Shown: positions 26,157 through 35,204 of the stretch, piece after piece
Position numbering within the stretch: position 1 is the stretch's first letter
Layout: every line of letters starts with the position of its first letter
Assembly (NCBI RefSeq): GCF_023273895.1
Contig: NZ_CP096883.1
Span: 3,224,001-3,288,000 of the forward strand
Length of the DNA: 64,000 nt
Source of the DNA: Sphingobacterium sp. PCS056
GTDB taxonomy: Bacteria > Bacteroidota > Bacteroidia > Sphingobacteriales > Sphingobacteriaceae
Direction: 5' to 3'
Notes under the pieces: model-generated
What the model was told of the DNA's origin: nothing
Databases searched by the model: none
The model's input: the letters and a program-made list of their open reading frames with translations, nothing else
Position numbers and translations under genes: made by a program

Positions 26157-29100
26157 TTATAAGTTAAAGTTTACACCTAACAGGATGGTTCGGGTGCGTG
26201 GATAGGTCTGCCTGTTATCAATACCAGGGGTGAGGCCACCAAGATCCACTTCAGGATCTACCCCCTTATAGTTGGTGAGGACAAATACATTGTTCATGGT
26301 AGCATAAAGCTTGATGTTTTTCAATTGGCCACCGATATTTCGAATGTTGTAGGACAGTCCGAGGTTGGCTAAGCGTAGGTAATTGCCATTTTCCAGATAA
26401 CGGTCTGATAAATAGTGTGCATTGATATCGGTTGCTTTTTCCGTCTCGATCACACTGGCTAGGAGGTTTTTCTGACCGGCATTGCCCACAACATTGGAAT
26501 GGCGTGCTCGTGTCGCATTCATGACCTTGTGACCAAATACTCCTTGAAACATACCGGTTAAAGCAAAGTTTTTGTAGGTTAACGTATTGTTCCATCCTAA
26601 AGTTAGCTTTGGTTGCGCACTTCCGGTGATGGTGCGATCTTTATTGGTTGGCGTGATGGTGGTTTCACCTGTCCTTTGTTTGGTTTGTGCATCGCGTACA
26701 TAGAAGGTTGATATACCTGCATCATTATAACCAGCCCATTCCCACGTGTAGAACTGACCAATTGGGGCACCCTCTTGAAGCCGTTGCTGAAAAGCATTAC
26801 TTTGACCGGCTCCACCTAAGTCTGCTAAATCTACATAGTCAGTCGAAAATTCTTGGTTGGTAATACGGGTTACTATATTTTTATTATGGGATGCCACGAT
26901 GCCTGTGTTCCAATTGAAATGTGTTGATTTTACCGGAATAGCATGGAGGGAGAGCTCGATTCCTTTATTATTGATTTCACCGACATTGGCTGTTAATGAT
27001 CGATACAAATACTTGGTCGTGGAAACGGCATAATCATAAATGAGGTCCGTGGTGTTTTTATCGTAAAATTCTAATGTACCACTTAATCTATTATGGAGAA
27101 ATGCGAAATCTAGACCTAGATTGAGCATCCCAGTGCGTTCCCATCGTAAATCTGGGTTTGAATTACGAAGCGCTGCGAGCGTCCGAAGATCGTTGCCGAA
27201 AGCATCGGTGTAGAAACTTGATGTGGCGCCGTAGACTTGTCTTGCGGTAAATACATCGAAGCCCAAAGAATTGCCGCTGACGCCATAACCAGCACGCAAT
27301 TTAAGATCATCGAAGAAATTCATATCACGAATAAAGGATTCTTCGGATAGTCTCCATGCTCCCGAAATGGAGGGGAAAGTCGCCCATCTGTTGTTGGCTC
27401 CAAATGCCGAAGATCCATCTCGTCTTACTGTAGCTTGAAAAAGGTACTTATTGTCATAAGCATAATTTACTCTTCCATATACAGAGATCATACGTAATGT
27501 CGAAAGGTAATAGTTACCAAACCCCAAGATATCCACAACATTGGCCATACCTGGATTATAATAGCTTAATCCATCATCGTAATAGTCCGAAGTCGTCAAC
27601 TGAAACCCATCATTATTATTGTTTTCTTCCCAGGAATAACCGGCTAACGCTGAAAACTTGTGTACATCTCCAAATGTGCGATCAAAGCTCAGGTTCATCT
27701 CCATGATCTTGCGTTCATCTTCTACTGCAGCGCGGATAGATTTTCCATTTTGATTACGTGCTGCCATGGATAAACTAGAATAGTATTGCGCATTGTTATA
27801 CTGACGGTTCTGTAAGGAGAGGTCAATGTTATAGGTCAGGCTGGGCAATATTTTATAACCGACTTTGGCATGCGCTTGTATCATTTTGCTTTTGGTATAG
27901 TTCGTATTCTCTTCTATCAATGACACGGGATTAACATATTGAGAACGATCTGTTTTTTCAAACCAAGCACCAGATTCTGTCCGGACCGGAGATACGGGTA
28001 AATAATAATACATGGCATCGTATACACTTAAGCCATCGCCAAGCGCTAGGACATCATTTTGTTTGGTGATACTGGTATTGATATTGAAAGAAGCAGTCAG
28101 GCGATTGTCCAGTGCTTTGGTTTGTACAAATCCACGCGCGATCTGGCGGCCTAAATCTGTTCCTTTGATCACACCATTGTTTTTAAAGCTATTGAGGCTG
28201 GCACTATATTGCGTTGTCTCTGTACCACCGATAAGGGATACATTGTGATTATTGGATATGCCCGTACGTGCTACCTCGCGTTGCCAATCGGTATTTTCAG
28301 CGAGGTCATCTGTAGGTTCCATCGAAAATTTGTTGTCAGCAATATACTGTCTATACTGCGCTCCGGTCATCATCTCATACCGTTTAGCGATTTTGTCTAT
28401 TGCCAAATATCCGTTGTAACTGATACTTGCCTGTCCAGCTTTACCGCGTTTGGTCGTCACGATAATTACACCATTGGCGGCTTTGGATCCATATATAGCC
28501 GTTGCCGATGCATCGCGCAAGACATCGATCGACTGGATGTCGTCTGGTGCCACAAGCGCAAGTGATGCCCCAGGCACTCCATCGATCACATAATACGGTT
28601 CCATTGCTTCTCCACTTCTTAAGGTCGAAGCGCCACGCAAACTGACCGAAGGTGCGGCATTGGGATTACTATTGTTGGTAGATATGGTCAATCCCGGTAC
28701 TTTACCCTGAAGCATCTGAGCAGGAGAGGTCATGACACCAACATTCATATCTTCTGCTTTGACGGTCGTAATGGAACTGGTAAGATCTTTTCGGGCGATA
28801 CGGCCATATCCGATAACCACCTCATCCAATGTCGTTGCTGTGGGGGTAAGCTTGACACTTAATGCCAATGGTTTTCCAGGTTGGACACGGTAACCGGATA
28901 GGGTATCTGATCGAAAACCTACCGAAGAAAATATAAATTGATAGGGACCACCTTCGGGCAGATTGCGAAAAGAGAAAAGTCCTTTTTCGGAAGAACTTGT
29001 CGTGAAAGCTTTACCCGATTCCCGATGAAGGGCTTTAATGCTGACTCCAGATAAAAACTTGCCATTTTCATCTTGTGTTGCTCCCTTTACTTGTTCCTGC

Positions 29101-29183
29101 TGTGCTTGTACTTGGGTAAACCCTGCAGTAAACAGTGCAAAGAATAACATGCTTTTTCTGAATTGGTTCTGTTTGTTAAACAT
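26157..29183 (-). CDS. SusC/RagA-family TonB-linked outer-membrane receptor without STN domain
   Basis: A 1008-aa receptor. The signal peptide (MLFFALFTAGFTQVQAQ) leads straight into the carboxypeptidase-regulatory-like domain (residues about 32-110), then the plug (TTLDEVVIGYGRIARKDLTS; LQGKVPGLTI; PYYVIDGVPGASLALV; ATAIYGSKAANGVIIVTTKRG) and the barrel ending ILLGVNFNL. There is no STN domain although the gene is preceded by sigma and FecR genes in the same operon order, so how the receptor could talk to FecR is unclear. Confidence 0.95.
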   Translation of the reverse strand: MFNKQNQFRKSMLFFALFTAGFTQVQAQQEQVKGATQDENGKFLSGVSIKALHRESGKAFTTSSSEKGLFSFRNLPEGGPYQFIFSSVGFRSDTLSGYRVQPGKPLALSVKLTPTATTLDEVVIGYGRIARKDLTSSITTVKAEDMNVGVMTSPAQMLQGKVPGLTISTNNSNPNAAPSVSLRGASTLRSGEAMEPYYVIDGVPGASLALVAPDDIQSIDVLRDASATAIYGSKAANGVIIVTTKRGKAGQASISYNGYLAIDKIAKRYEMMTGAQYRQYIADNKFSMEPTDDLAENTDWQREVARTGISNNHNVSLIGGTETTQYSASLNSFKNNGVIKGTDLGRQIARGFVQTKALDNRLTASFNINTSITKQNDVLALGDGLSVYDAMYYYLPVSPVRTESGAWFEKTDRSQYVNPVSLIEENTNYTKSKMIQAHAKVGYKILPSLTYNIDLSLQNRQYNNAQYYSSLSMAARNQNGKSIRAAVEDERKIMEMNLSFDRTFGDVHKFSALAGYSWEENNNNDGFQLTTSDYYDDGLSYYNPGMANVVDILGFGNYYLSTLRMISVYGRVNYAYDNKYLFQATVRRDGSSAFGANNRWATFPSISGAWRLSEESFIRDMNFFDDLKLRAGYGVSGNSLGFDVFTARQVYGATSSFYTDAFGNDLRTLAALRNSNPDLRWERTGMLNLGLDFAFLHNRLSGTLEFYDKNTTDLIYDYAVSTTKYLYRSLTANVGEINNKGIELSLHAIPVKSTHFNWNTGIVASHNKNIVTRITNQEFSTDYVDLADLGGAGQSNAFQQRLQEGAPIGQFYTWEWAGYNDAGISTFYVRDAQTKQRTGETTITPTNKDRTITGSAQPKLTLGWNNTLTYKNFALTGMFQGVFGHKVMNATRARHSNVVGNAGQKNLLASVIETEKATDINAHYLSDRYLENGNYLRLANLGLSYNIRNIGGQLKNIKLYATMNNVFVLTNYKGVDPEVDLGGLTPGIDNRQTYPRTRTILLGVNFNL

Positions 29184-29202
29184 GATTTTATTAGTAATTG
29201 AT

Positions 29203-30312
29203 TTATGGATTGATAAGCTGATCGGTTATGGATTCTTTTTGACGATAGATGGTATAAGAACCATCCGGTTCTTGCACATAACGCAGGTCATTGATGAGAC
29301 AGATCACTGTCAGTACTTCTTGCAGTGTTTCGTGCTGTGGATCGATACTGCCTGTATATTGGATGTTAGCTACGTCTTGCTCACCTATTTCTATTGAAGC
29401 GTTATAGGTCGTATTGAGGGTAACAAAAACCTCAGACAATGGAATATTGTTGAGTTGAAGTAAAGTAGGGCTTGTCTTATTCTGGTCAGGAGTACTGATC
29501 GCTGTTACTGCTTGTTTAATAACACCCGCATGATGCGCTATGATATGCATCTTCGTATTAAAATATAGCGATTCTCCGCTGTTTTTTAGGAATACATTTT
29601 CAAATGCAGGGTGCTGAGCGGTTGAAGCAACGACAACTCTTCCGGTATGGAGTGTCACAGATATATGTTTTGCTTGTTTGCGTGTATCAATAGTAAAAGA
29701 GGTGCCCAGAGCAGTTGTTTTTGTTCCGCTAGCGTATACGCTAAAGGGACGTGAGGCATCTTTTGCAACTGAAAAATAGGCTTTCCCATCTAAGTAGATG
29801 ATGCGGTTCTGGTTGCTGAAATGTTTTGGATAACGGATTGTACTTTGCGCAAATAATCTAACTTTAGAGCGGTCAGGCAAAGTATGTGTCTGGATGGATG
29901 TCTGGTTGTTGATTAATGAAATCCAGATCGTATCCTCTTTAATACTTGTTTTTTTTTGTTGCTCGACTAGATTAGGACTGTTGATATAAGTAGCTGGTTT
30001 TATCCAAAACCAAATACCTAATGATAACAATACGATGACCGAAGCAGCGGCATAATAGGTAACCCGTTTGAGATCAATTTTGCTATTGGAATGCTGTTCT
30101 AGAGGTTTACTTTCCTTGTTGATTCTGTCACGGATGTACTGTGCCATTTTAGTTGAGGGAGTGATCTGAGTAGGATCTCCTTCATGGGACTGCCATTCTT
30201 GATCAGGAAATATATCTTCAATGATGGATGGATCTTTCCATAAATATTTTCGGATAAATTGCTTTTCCACACTTTTCTGCTGATTGCCTGTTTTCTTTTT
30301 TCTGAACCTCAT
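29203..30312 (-). CDS. FecR-family anti-sigma factor
   Basis: A 369-aa protein: N-terminal cytosolic part (KQFIRKYLWKDPSIIED), one membrane span near residues 93-112 (AASVIVLLSLGIWFWI), periplasmic FecR domain (THTLPDRSKVRLFAQSTIRY; GKAYFSVAKDASRPF; ALGTSFTIDT) and a DUF4974-like C-terminal domain. It lies 19 bp before the SusC gene and about 160 bp after the sigma gene, whose product it should hold inactive. Confidence 0.9.
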   Translation of the reverse strand: MRFRKKKTGNQQKSVEKQFIRKYLWKDPSIIEDIFPDQEWQSHEGDPTQITPSTKMAQYIRDRINKESKPLEQHSNSKIDLKRVTYYAAASVIVLLSLGIWFWIKPATYINSPNLVEQQKKTSIKEDTIWISLINNQTSIQTHTLPDRSKVRLFAQSTIRYPKHFSNQNRIIYLDGKAYFSVAKDASRPFSVYASGTKTTALGTSFTIDTRKQAKHISVTLHTGRVVVASTAQHPAFENVFLKNSGESLYFNTKMHIIAHHAGVIKQAVTAISTPDQNKTSPTLLQLNNIPLSEVFVTLNTTYNASIEIGEQDVANIQYTGSIDPQHETLQEVLTVICLINDLRYVQEPDGSYTIYRQKESITDQLINP

Positions 30313-30475
30313 AATAGCATTACGTGGTTCGACAGGCTATCCCTAGCGACTTAACAATTATTTAATCTAGGATGGATGGAATACGGAAGTATTTGTAATT
30401 TTATTTATCTTATTATGAATAAGTTAATGGTTGCGAAATGGAGTGTCTAATTTGTGTAAGATACCTATATGTCAC

Positions 30476-31000
30476 CTAGAGCATAATCGAATATATATGC
30501 TGTTTGAGTTGCATAAGCGCTTTGCCAATATGGTGTTCGACCGTTTTTGGGGAAATGGAGTAGAGCTGAGCAATTTCTTTATGCGTGAGTCCTTGTTTAC
30601 GACTCAATTCAAAAACAATACGACGCATTTTGGGCATATTTTCGATGTCCTGCTCCATGATCTGCAAGATATCTTTACTTTCGATAGCAGTTATCAAACT
30701 GTCGGTGAATGGGGTATTTGCCGATTCGCCTTCATACTTAAAACGGTTAGACTCTTTTCGGAGCAAATCGATCATCACTTGTCTAGCCATTCCAAAAATT
30801 TGGATATGAATGCCCAGTTGTTCGTTCAATTGGTTTCGTTGCTTCCATAATTTGATGAACGTAAGTTGTGTTACTTCCTCAGCAATGTATTCGGAACGGG
30901 TTTTTAGTAGAATAAAGCTATAAATTTGGGTATGATATTGGTCATAGACCTGAGTGAAAATTTGATGGTTATCTTCTTTTATTGCTTTAATATGTTCCAT
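30476..31000 (-). CDS. ECF RNA polymerase sigma factor
   Basis: A 174-aa ECF sigma factor: region 2 (NHQIFTQVYDQYHTQIYSFI; IAEEVTQLTFIKLWKQR; QIFGMARQVMIDLLRKE) and region 4 (MPKMRRIVFELSRKQGLTHK, SPKTVEHHIGKALMQLK). It heads the right phosphoester locus. A TACCTTTG box stands 7 nt before the ATG. Regulation by the adjacent FecR is inferred from position. Confidence 0.92.
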   Translation of the reverse strand: MEHIKAIKEDNHQIFTQVYDQYHTQIYSFILLKTRSEYIAEEVTQLTFIKLWKQRNQLNEQLGIHIQIFGMARQVMIDLLRKESNRFKYEGESANTPFTDSLITAIESKDILQIMEQDIENMPKMRRIVFELSRKQGLTHKEIAQLYSISPKTVEHHIGKALMQLKQHIYSIML

Positions 31001-31007
31001 ACCTGAG

Positions 31008-31015
31008 CAAAGGTA
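31008..31015 (-). promoter_or_regulatory. -7 box of sigma gene 2
   Basis: TACCTTTG on the minus strand matches TAnnTTTG and is 7 nt from the start codon, the same gap as at the sigma gene at 11949. Confidence 0.55.
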
Positions 31016-31093
31016 AATTGTCCTTGCGGCATATTTATTAAGCGAATATTATGATTTTGTAAAGAATCTATCCATTTAAATTTTGATCAGGAT

Positions 31094-31146
31094 ACTCATC
31101 CATCCTGATGTATGGTATACTTTGCCATTGATCAGGATGGATGAGT
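31094..31146. terminator. Hairpin separating the baeRF gene from the sigma operon
   Basis: Perfect 16-bp arms (31094-31109 and 31131-31146, ACTCATCCATCCTGAT and complement) with a 21-nt loop, 18 bp past the 3' end of the baeRF gene. Confidence 0.75.
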
Positions 31147-31163
31147 GAGACTGTTTTAAGTCA

Positions 31164-32243
31164 TTAATACCTAACTTGTAAGACTATTTCTCCTAGATCG
31201 GCTAAATCTTCTTGTGTTGTGAAGACCACACGACCTTTTTTTGACAATACTTCCCAAGCGATATTACTCACAATATCATCAACTGCATTTTCGTGGTTTG
31301 TATCTTCTACTAGATCAAAAGTTCTTTCGTCTAGCATGACCACTGGTTGCGCAAAATCATTATGAACGATCAGAAGCTCTCCGCGACCATCTAATGCCGC
31401 TTGATAGATTTCTTGTAAGTCGGTCAGTACTTTACCTGTCCCAACAGCTTCTTTCATCTGACTGATGGCTTGTGTGCGTTCTTGCTGTTGTAGGGATTCA
31501 ATAATCTTCCAAGATTGTTTGACGATTTCATGAGGAGCTACATGATTATAATTGATTGCGGCATGACCAATATAAGCAGCTGGTATATCGGCTACCTGTT
31601 GTAGTTTGCTGTAATTATCTTCTGTAGCAATCACGATGCAGGGCAATCCAGTTTCGTGGTGCACTTTTACGAATGCTTTATCGACATGATTTAGATACTC
31701 GCGCACCATGTTGTCCACTTTCCGGGCATTGCTGCCCTGGTCTGCATTTTCAACTTGAAGTGTATTTTCAGCAAAAGGAAAGTCATCATTAGTGATTTCA
31801 CCGATTATGCTATCATTGACGGCCTCATAAATATGTACACCACTCTGAGACAGTAACATCAATACATAATTGGTACTTCTATTGTTGGATTTGATGAGTG
31901 AGCGTACAGCAAATCTTTCGGCGATATGGACACCTTGGTGGCTGGTCTGCCATGCGGATTTTATAATTTCTTCGGTATCATTGGATAGAAAAATATGTAA
32001 ACTGTCCAAGCTATAATTGAGATCAATTTTAGCACTTATAGTCTGTATTTTTTCTAATAGTGGTGCGATCGTTTTTTTATCAAACTCTGAAGTCAATCGA
32101 TCCTCGGCTTCTTTAAGTAAATTTTTCAATGAAACTGCATCTGTCAGGTTGTCGGGATGCGTACGATGTGTATTCAGTGATATGGTTACACAAGGAATAC
32201 TTTTTACATTGGCGATTTTCTGTAATTGTTCTTTTAATATCAT
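31164..32243 (-). CDS. baeRF-type protein (bacterial eRF1-like release-factor homologue, probably family 3)
   Basis: A 359-aa soluble protein. The N-terminal part (VTISLNTHRTHPDNLTDAVS, LKNLLKEAEDRL) and the central block LMLLSQSGVHIYEAVND match the bacterial archaeo-eukaryotic release factor-like group as I know it, and the end (GRVVFTTQEDLADLGEIVLQ) has the L7Ae-like last domain of eRF1. Such proteins are thought to act on ribosomes, perhaps in stalling or stress, but the function of this family is not established. The gene is single and flanked by intergenic DNA on both sides. Confidence 0.6.
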   Translation of the reverse strand: MILKEQLQKIANVKSIPCVTISLNTHRTHPDNLTDAVSLKNLLKEAEDRLTSEFDKKTIAPLLEKIQTISAKIDLNYSLDSLHIFLSNDTEEIIKSAWQTSHQGVHIAERFAVRSLIKSNNRSTNYVLMLLSQSGVHIYEAVNDSIIGEITNDDFPFAENTLQVENADQGSNARKVDNMVREYLNHVDKAFVKVHHETGLPCIVIATEDNYSKLQQVADIPAAYIGHAAINYNHVAPHEIVKQSWKIIESLQQQERTQAISQMKEAVGTGKVLTDLQEIYQAALDGRGELLIVHNDFAQPVVMLDERTFDLVEDTNHENAVDDIVSNIAWEVLSKKGRVVFTTQEDLADLGEIVLQVRY

Positions 32244-32802
32244 AACTTTTACATTTTATTAATCAGAAATTTAATTTAAAACTGATATTTGTTGTGTGTT
32301 TTGTTAATATAGTTAAAAAACACTTCATACCCAAGAAAGTTTGGGTATTTAACTTTATCTTAACAGGGAAAAGATCTTGTTGCTGAATGTGTAGATGAGC
32401 AACGATAAGGTGTATTTATGGGAGCAGAGTTAAGGTAGTTGCAAATTAACCAGAGATACCAGTAGTATGTTAGGAACGACAGGGATATGAGGGCATGATG
32501 GCTAATATTTTTAATGATGTGGATCTTCATTCAGGTGCATATCTTTAAGGTACTGATTTTGAAAATAAATTAATAGCCCTGTAAAGATTATTTAATTGCG
32601 GTTTTAAAATAGGCTGATCTTGTATGATAGGGCAGCGTTCCCAAACTTGACCTGGTACAGTTTTATTATTTTTTTGTTTTTGTTAAATAAAATACGGTTC
32701 TTTATATATTAAATGTCATTGAGACATATAAATTGAACTGATGCACTGACCTCTGTGCGTTCGTTCGAAGACCAAAAATAAACGAACAAACTGCAAACGA
32801 TT
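32244..32802. other. Intergenic region with a palindrome, no gene seen
   Basis: Divergent spacer between the baeRF gene (-) and the Gfo/Idh gene (+). No convincing small ORF was found in either direction. It contains the ATACCCAA/TTGGGTAT palindrome at 32327-32348, about 85 bp upstream of the baeRF start, in a position suited to a control site. Confidence 0.5.
32327..32348. repeat. Palindrome ATACCCAA-N6-TTGGGTAT
   Basis: Perfect 8-bp arms with spacer GAAAGT, matching the arms found at 9177-9196. It is upstream of the baeRF gene. Confidence 0.45.
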
Positions 32803-34107
32803 ATGAATAACACATCAAGAAGAAAGTTTATTAAAAATTCAACAGCCGTTGTTACAATGGCTGGATTGACGGCTATATTTCCTAAACTATATGCTGGAGT
32901 AGGGGATGATCGTAAGATCCGTGTTGCCGCTATTGGTATCAATGGTATGGGCTGGTCCGATCTTAATGCCCTATTAAAGCATTCTGATGTGGTCTGTACA
33001 GCGCTTTGTGATGTTGATAACCATGTCCTTCAGAAGCGGATAAAAGAACTTAGAGAAAGAGGCATTACCGCTACAGGTTATACAGACTATCGTGATGTAT
33101 TAAAAAGTAAGGACGTGGATGTGGTGGTGATCGGTACTCCTGATCACTGGCATTGTTTACAGATGATAGAAGCATGTCAGGCAGGAAAGGATGTTTACGT
33201 TGAAAAACCCTTGGGCAATTCGATCGCAGAATGCCGCGCGATGATGGTAGCTGTAGAGAAAAATAAATCAATTGTACAAGTGGGACAATGGCAACGCAGT
33301 CAGCAGCATTTTAAAGATGCTGTGGCTTTTGTACACTCTGGTAAGTTGGGTAAAATACGTCTGGTAAAAGCATGGGCATACCAAGGATGGATGAAAAGTA
33401 TTCCGGTCAAGCCAGATGGACCAGTCCCTGCTGGTGTCCATTACGATCTGTGGTTAGGTCCAGCAAAGAAACAGCCTTTTAATCCAAATCGTTTTCATTT
33501 TGATTTTAGATGGTATTGGGATTATGCAGGTGGATTAATGACGGATTGGGGTGTTCATATGCTTGATTATGCACTACTGGGAATGAAAGCATCCACACCG
33601 ATTTCAATTATGGCTTCTGGTGGAAAATTTGCTTATCCGCAAGATGCTGCCCAGACTCCTGATACTTTGACAACGGTCTACGAATTTGAGGGTTTTAATA
33701 TTCAGTGGGAGCATGCTACTGGTATTGACGGAGGTCCTTACGGAAAGGACCATGGGGTGGCATTTATTGGAAATAACGGAACATTAGTACTGAATCGGAG
33801 TGGTTGGGAGGTCATACCCGAAAAGGGACGTATGGAGGGGGTTGCTTTTCAACGTGCCGTGGATGATGGATTGGACCTGCATGCCGTTAACTTTATCGAA
33901 GCCGTTAAAAGTAGAGATTCATCTACTTTAAACTGTCCTGTGAAAGCAGGTGCTGAAATTGCAATTTTCTCACAAATGGGTAACATTGCATACCGTACAG
34001 GAAAGAAAATTTATTGGAATCCAGATACGTGGTCTTTTGGTATGGCTGAGGCTGATCAATTAATTTCGGCAGCTTACCATAATGGATACCGCTTGCCAAA
34101 AGTTTAA
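32803..34107 (+). CDS. Gfo/Idh/MocA-family oxidoreductase with Tat signal
   Basis: A 434-aa protein with the Tat signal SRRKFIKNSTAVVTMAG. The Rossmann site is IGINGMG (near residue 45), the family's EKP motif is VEKPLGNS, and the C-terminal domain has GGLMTDWGVHMLDYALLG (D-x-G-x-H-x-x-D). Tat export of a folded, cofactor-loaded dehydrogenase to the periplasm is common in Bacteroidota members that process sugars or inositol-like compounds; the substrate here is unknown. It is transcribed alone. Confidence 0.92.
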   Translation: MNNTSRRKFIKNSTAVVTMAGLTAIFPKLYAGVGDDRKIRVAAIGINGMGWSDLNALLKHSDVVCTALCDVDNHVLQKRIKELRERGITATGYTDYRDVLKSKDVDVVVIGTPDHWHCLQMIEACQAGKDVYVEKPLGNSIAECRAMMVAVEKNKSIVQVGQWQRSQQHFKDAVAFVHSGKLGKIRLVKAWAYQGWMKSIPVKPDGPVPAGVHYDLWLGPAKKQPFNPNRFHFDFRWYWDYAGGLMTDWGVHMLDYALLGMKASTPISIMASGGKFAYPQDAAQTPDTLTTVYEFEGFNIQWEHATGIDGGPYGKDHGVAFIGNNGTLVLNRSGWEVIPEKGRMEGVAFQRAVDDGLDLHAVNFIEAVKSRDSSTLNCPVKAGAEIAIFSQMGNIAYRTGKKIYWNPDTWSFGMAEADQLISAAYHNGYRLPKV

Positions 34108-34359
34108 GTTTATCCTTAACTATTGTGTTTGTGGCAGAGCACTTTAATATGCTCACACAATGACAATCTGGAGGGTTCTCATAAAAGCTATTCAATCTTA
34201 AGAATTGTGATCGATCAATAAAATTAGCAAAGAATATCTTTAACTGTGTTGATGTAAGGACATGTACAGTTAGAGAATTATGGATAATATCAACTTGAGG
34301 AGATTAATTGTTCAGTATGCTGATGGTTTCTTTCTAAAAACAGCGTGTAGATCTACATA

Positions 34360-34414
34360 AAAAAATCATTAAATAAGAGACATTTTGGATCGTTTTCTTA
34401 TTTAATGATTTTTT
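34360..34414. terminator. Terminator hairpin
   Basis: 19-bp perfect arms (34360-34378, 34396-34414) with a 17-nt loop, A-run before and T-run after. It is 250 bp beyond the Gfo/Idh gene, leaving a long 3' untranslated stretch in which I see no gene. Confidence 0.75.
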
Positions 34415-34540
34415 TGTTTGATTGCTATTGGGATCGGATTTATAGTAAATACTAATCGCATTCTTTATTTGGTTGATTTTTACTATTTATGATGTTTATG
34501 TTTTGTTTTTCAGGGGCTTTAGAATATTGAATTATAACTT

Positions 34541-34548
34541 TATATTTG
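34541..34548 (+). promoter_or_regulatory. -7 box of the single response regulator
   Basis: TATATTTG matches TAnnTTTG, 18 bp upstream of the ATG at 34567. Confidence 0.5.
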
Positions 34549-34566
34549 TAAAAAAATGGTAGCGGT

Positions 34567-34923
34567 ATGAAAAAGAAAGTTGTGCTTATTCAGGATGACG
34601 AAGATATTCTAGATATAATGGATGAAGTATTGAAAGATGAAGGTTTTGAGGTTACTTCATCGTTATCAACTGAGCCCATTGAGAAGATTGACGAGATCGA
34701 TCCTGATGTTGTAGTCGTGGATGAGCATATCAGGGGCAGTAAAAAAGGTTCTGAAGTTATTGAGCAGCTGAAAAGTGATGCAGAAACGGAAGATATTTCT
34801 GCTGTGTTAACATCGACATCTTATGACTTACCTCAAAAGGCAAAAGACTGCAAAGCCGATGATTATATTGAAAAACCATTTGATCTGGATCATATGGTTG
34901 ATGTGGTGAAAAAAAATTCTTAA
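34567..34923 (+). CDS. Single-domain response regulator
   Basis: A 118-aa CheY-like receiver with no output domain. The acidic pocket is QDDEDI, the phospho-acceptor Asp is in VVVVDEHIRG (near residue 57), the Ser/Thr switch is in LTSTSYD and the conserved Lys is in YIEKPFD. No kinase gene is adjacent, so the partner is unknown; the LOV kinase pair 3 kb away carries its own receiver. Its own promoter box and terminator frame it as a one-gene unit. Confidence 0.9.
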   Translation: MKKKVVLIQDDEDILDIMDEVLKDEGFEVTSSLSTEPIEKIDEIDPDVVVVDEHIRGSKKGSEVIEQLKSDAETEDISAVLTSTSYDLPQKAKDCKADDYIEKPFDLDHMVDVVKKNS

Positions 34924-34929
34924 TTGTAC

Positions 34930-34967
34930 AATGGCTTCTTTATCTTCAATTGAAGCCATTTTATTTT
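34930..34967 (+). terminator. Terminator of the response regulator
   Basis: Arms AATGGCTTC/GAAGCCATT (34930-34938, 34952-34960) followed by TTATTTT, 7 bp after the stop codon. Confidence 0.8.
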
Positions 34968-35204
34968 GATGCTACTTGAAAGATCGATTTAGATCCATAA
35001 CTGGAAATTTAAATGATTAAAAAGTTTTTATTGAATATTTCTTACAACAAGTGAGATCTCAATAGAGAAAGAAGACTTAGATTAAGTTTAAAAAATGTAG
35101 TTTTGAAGGTGTGATCTAAGCCTTTCTTTCTTTTAATCTAAAGAAATTATTGCACTCCAAAGCTAGGGCAGGGCTAGATTCCTTATATATTTATATTCAT
35201 TATT

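Noticed and set aside
30431..30850. 139-codon + strand frame
   Set aside because: Lies wholly opposite the ECF sigma gene 30476-31000, which has clear sigma regions; shadow frame.
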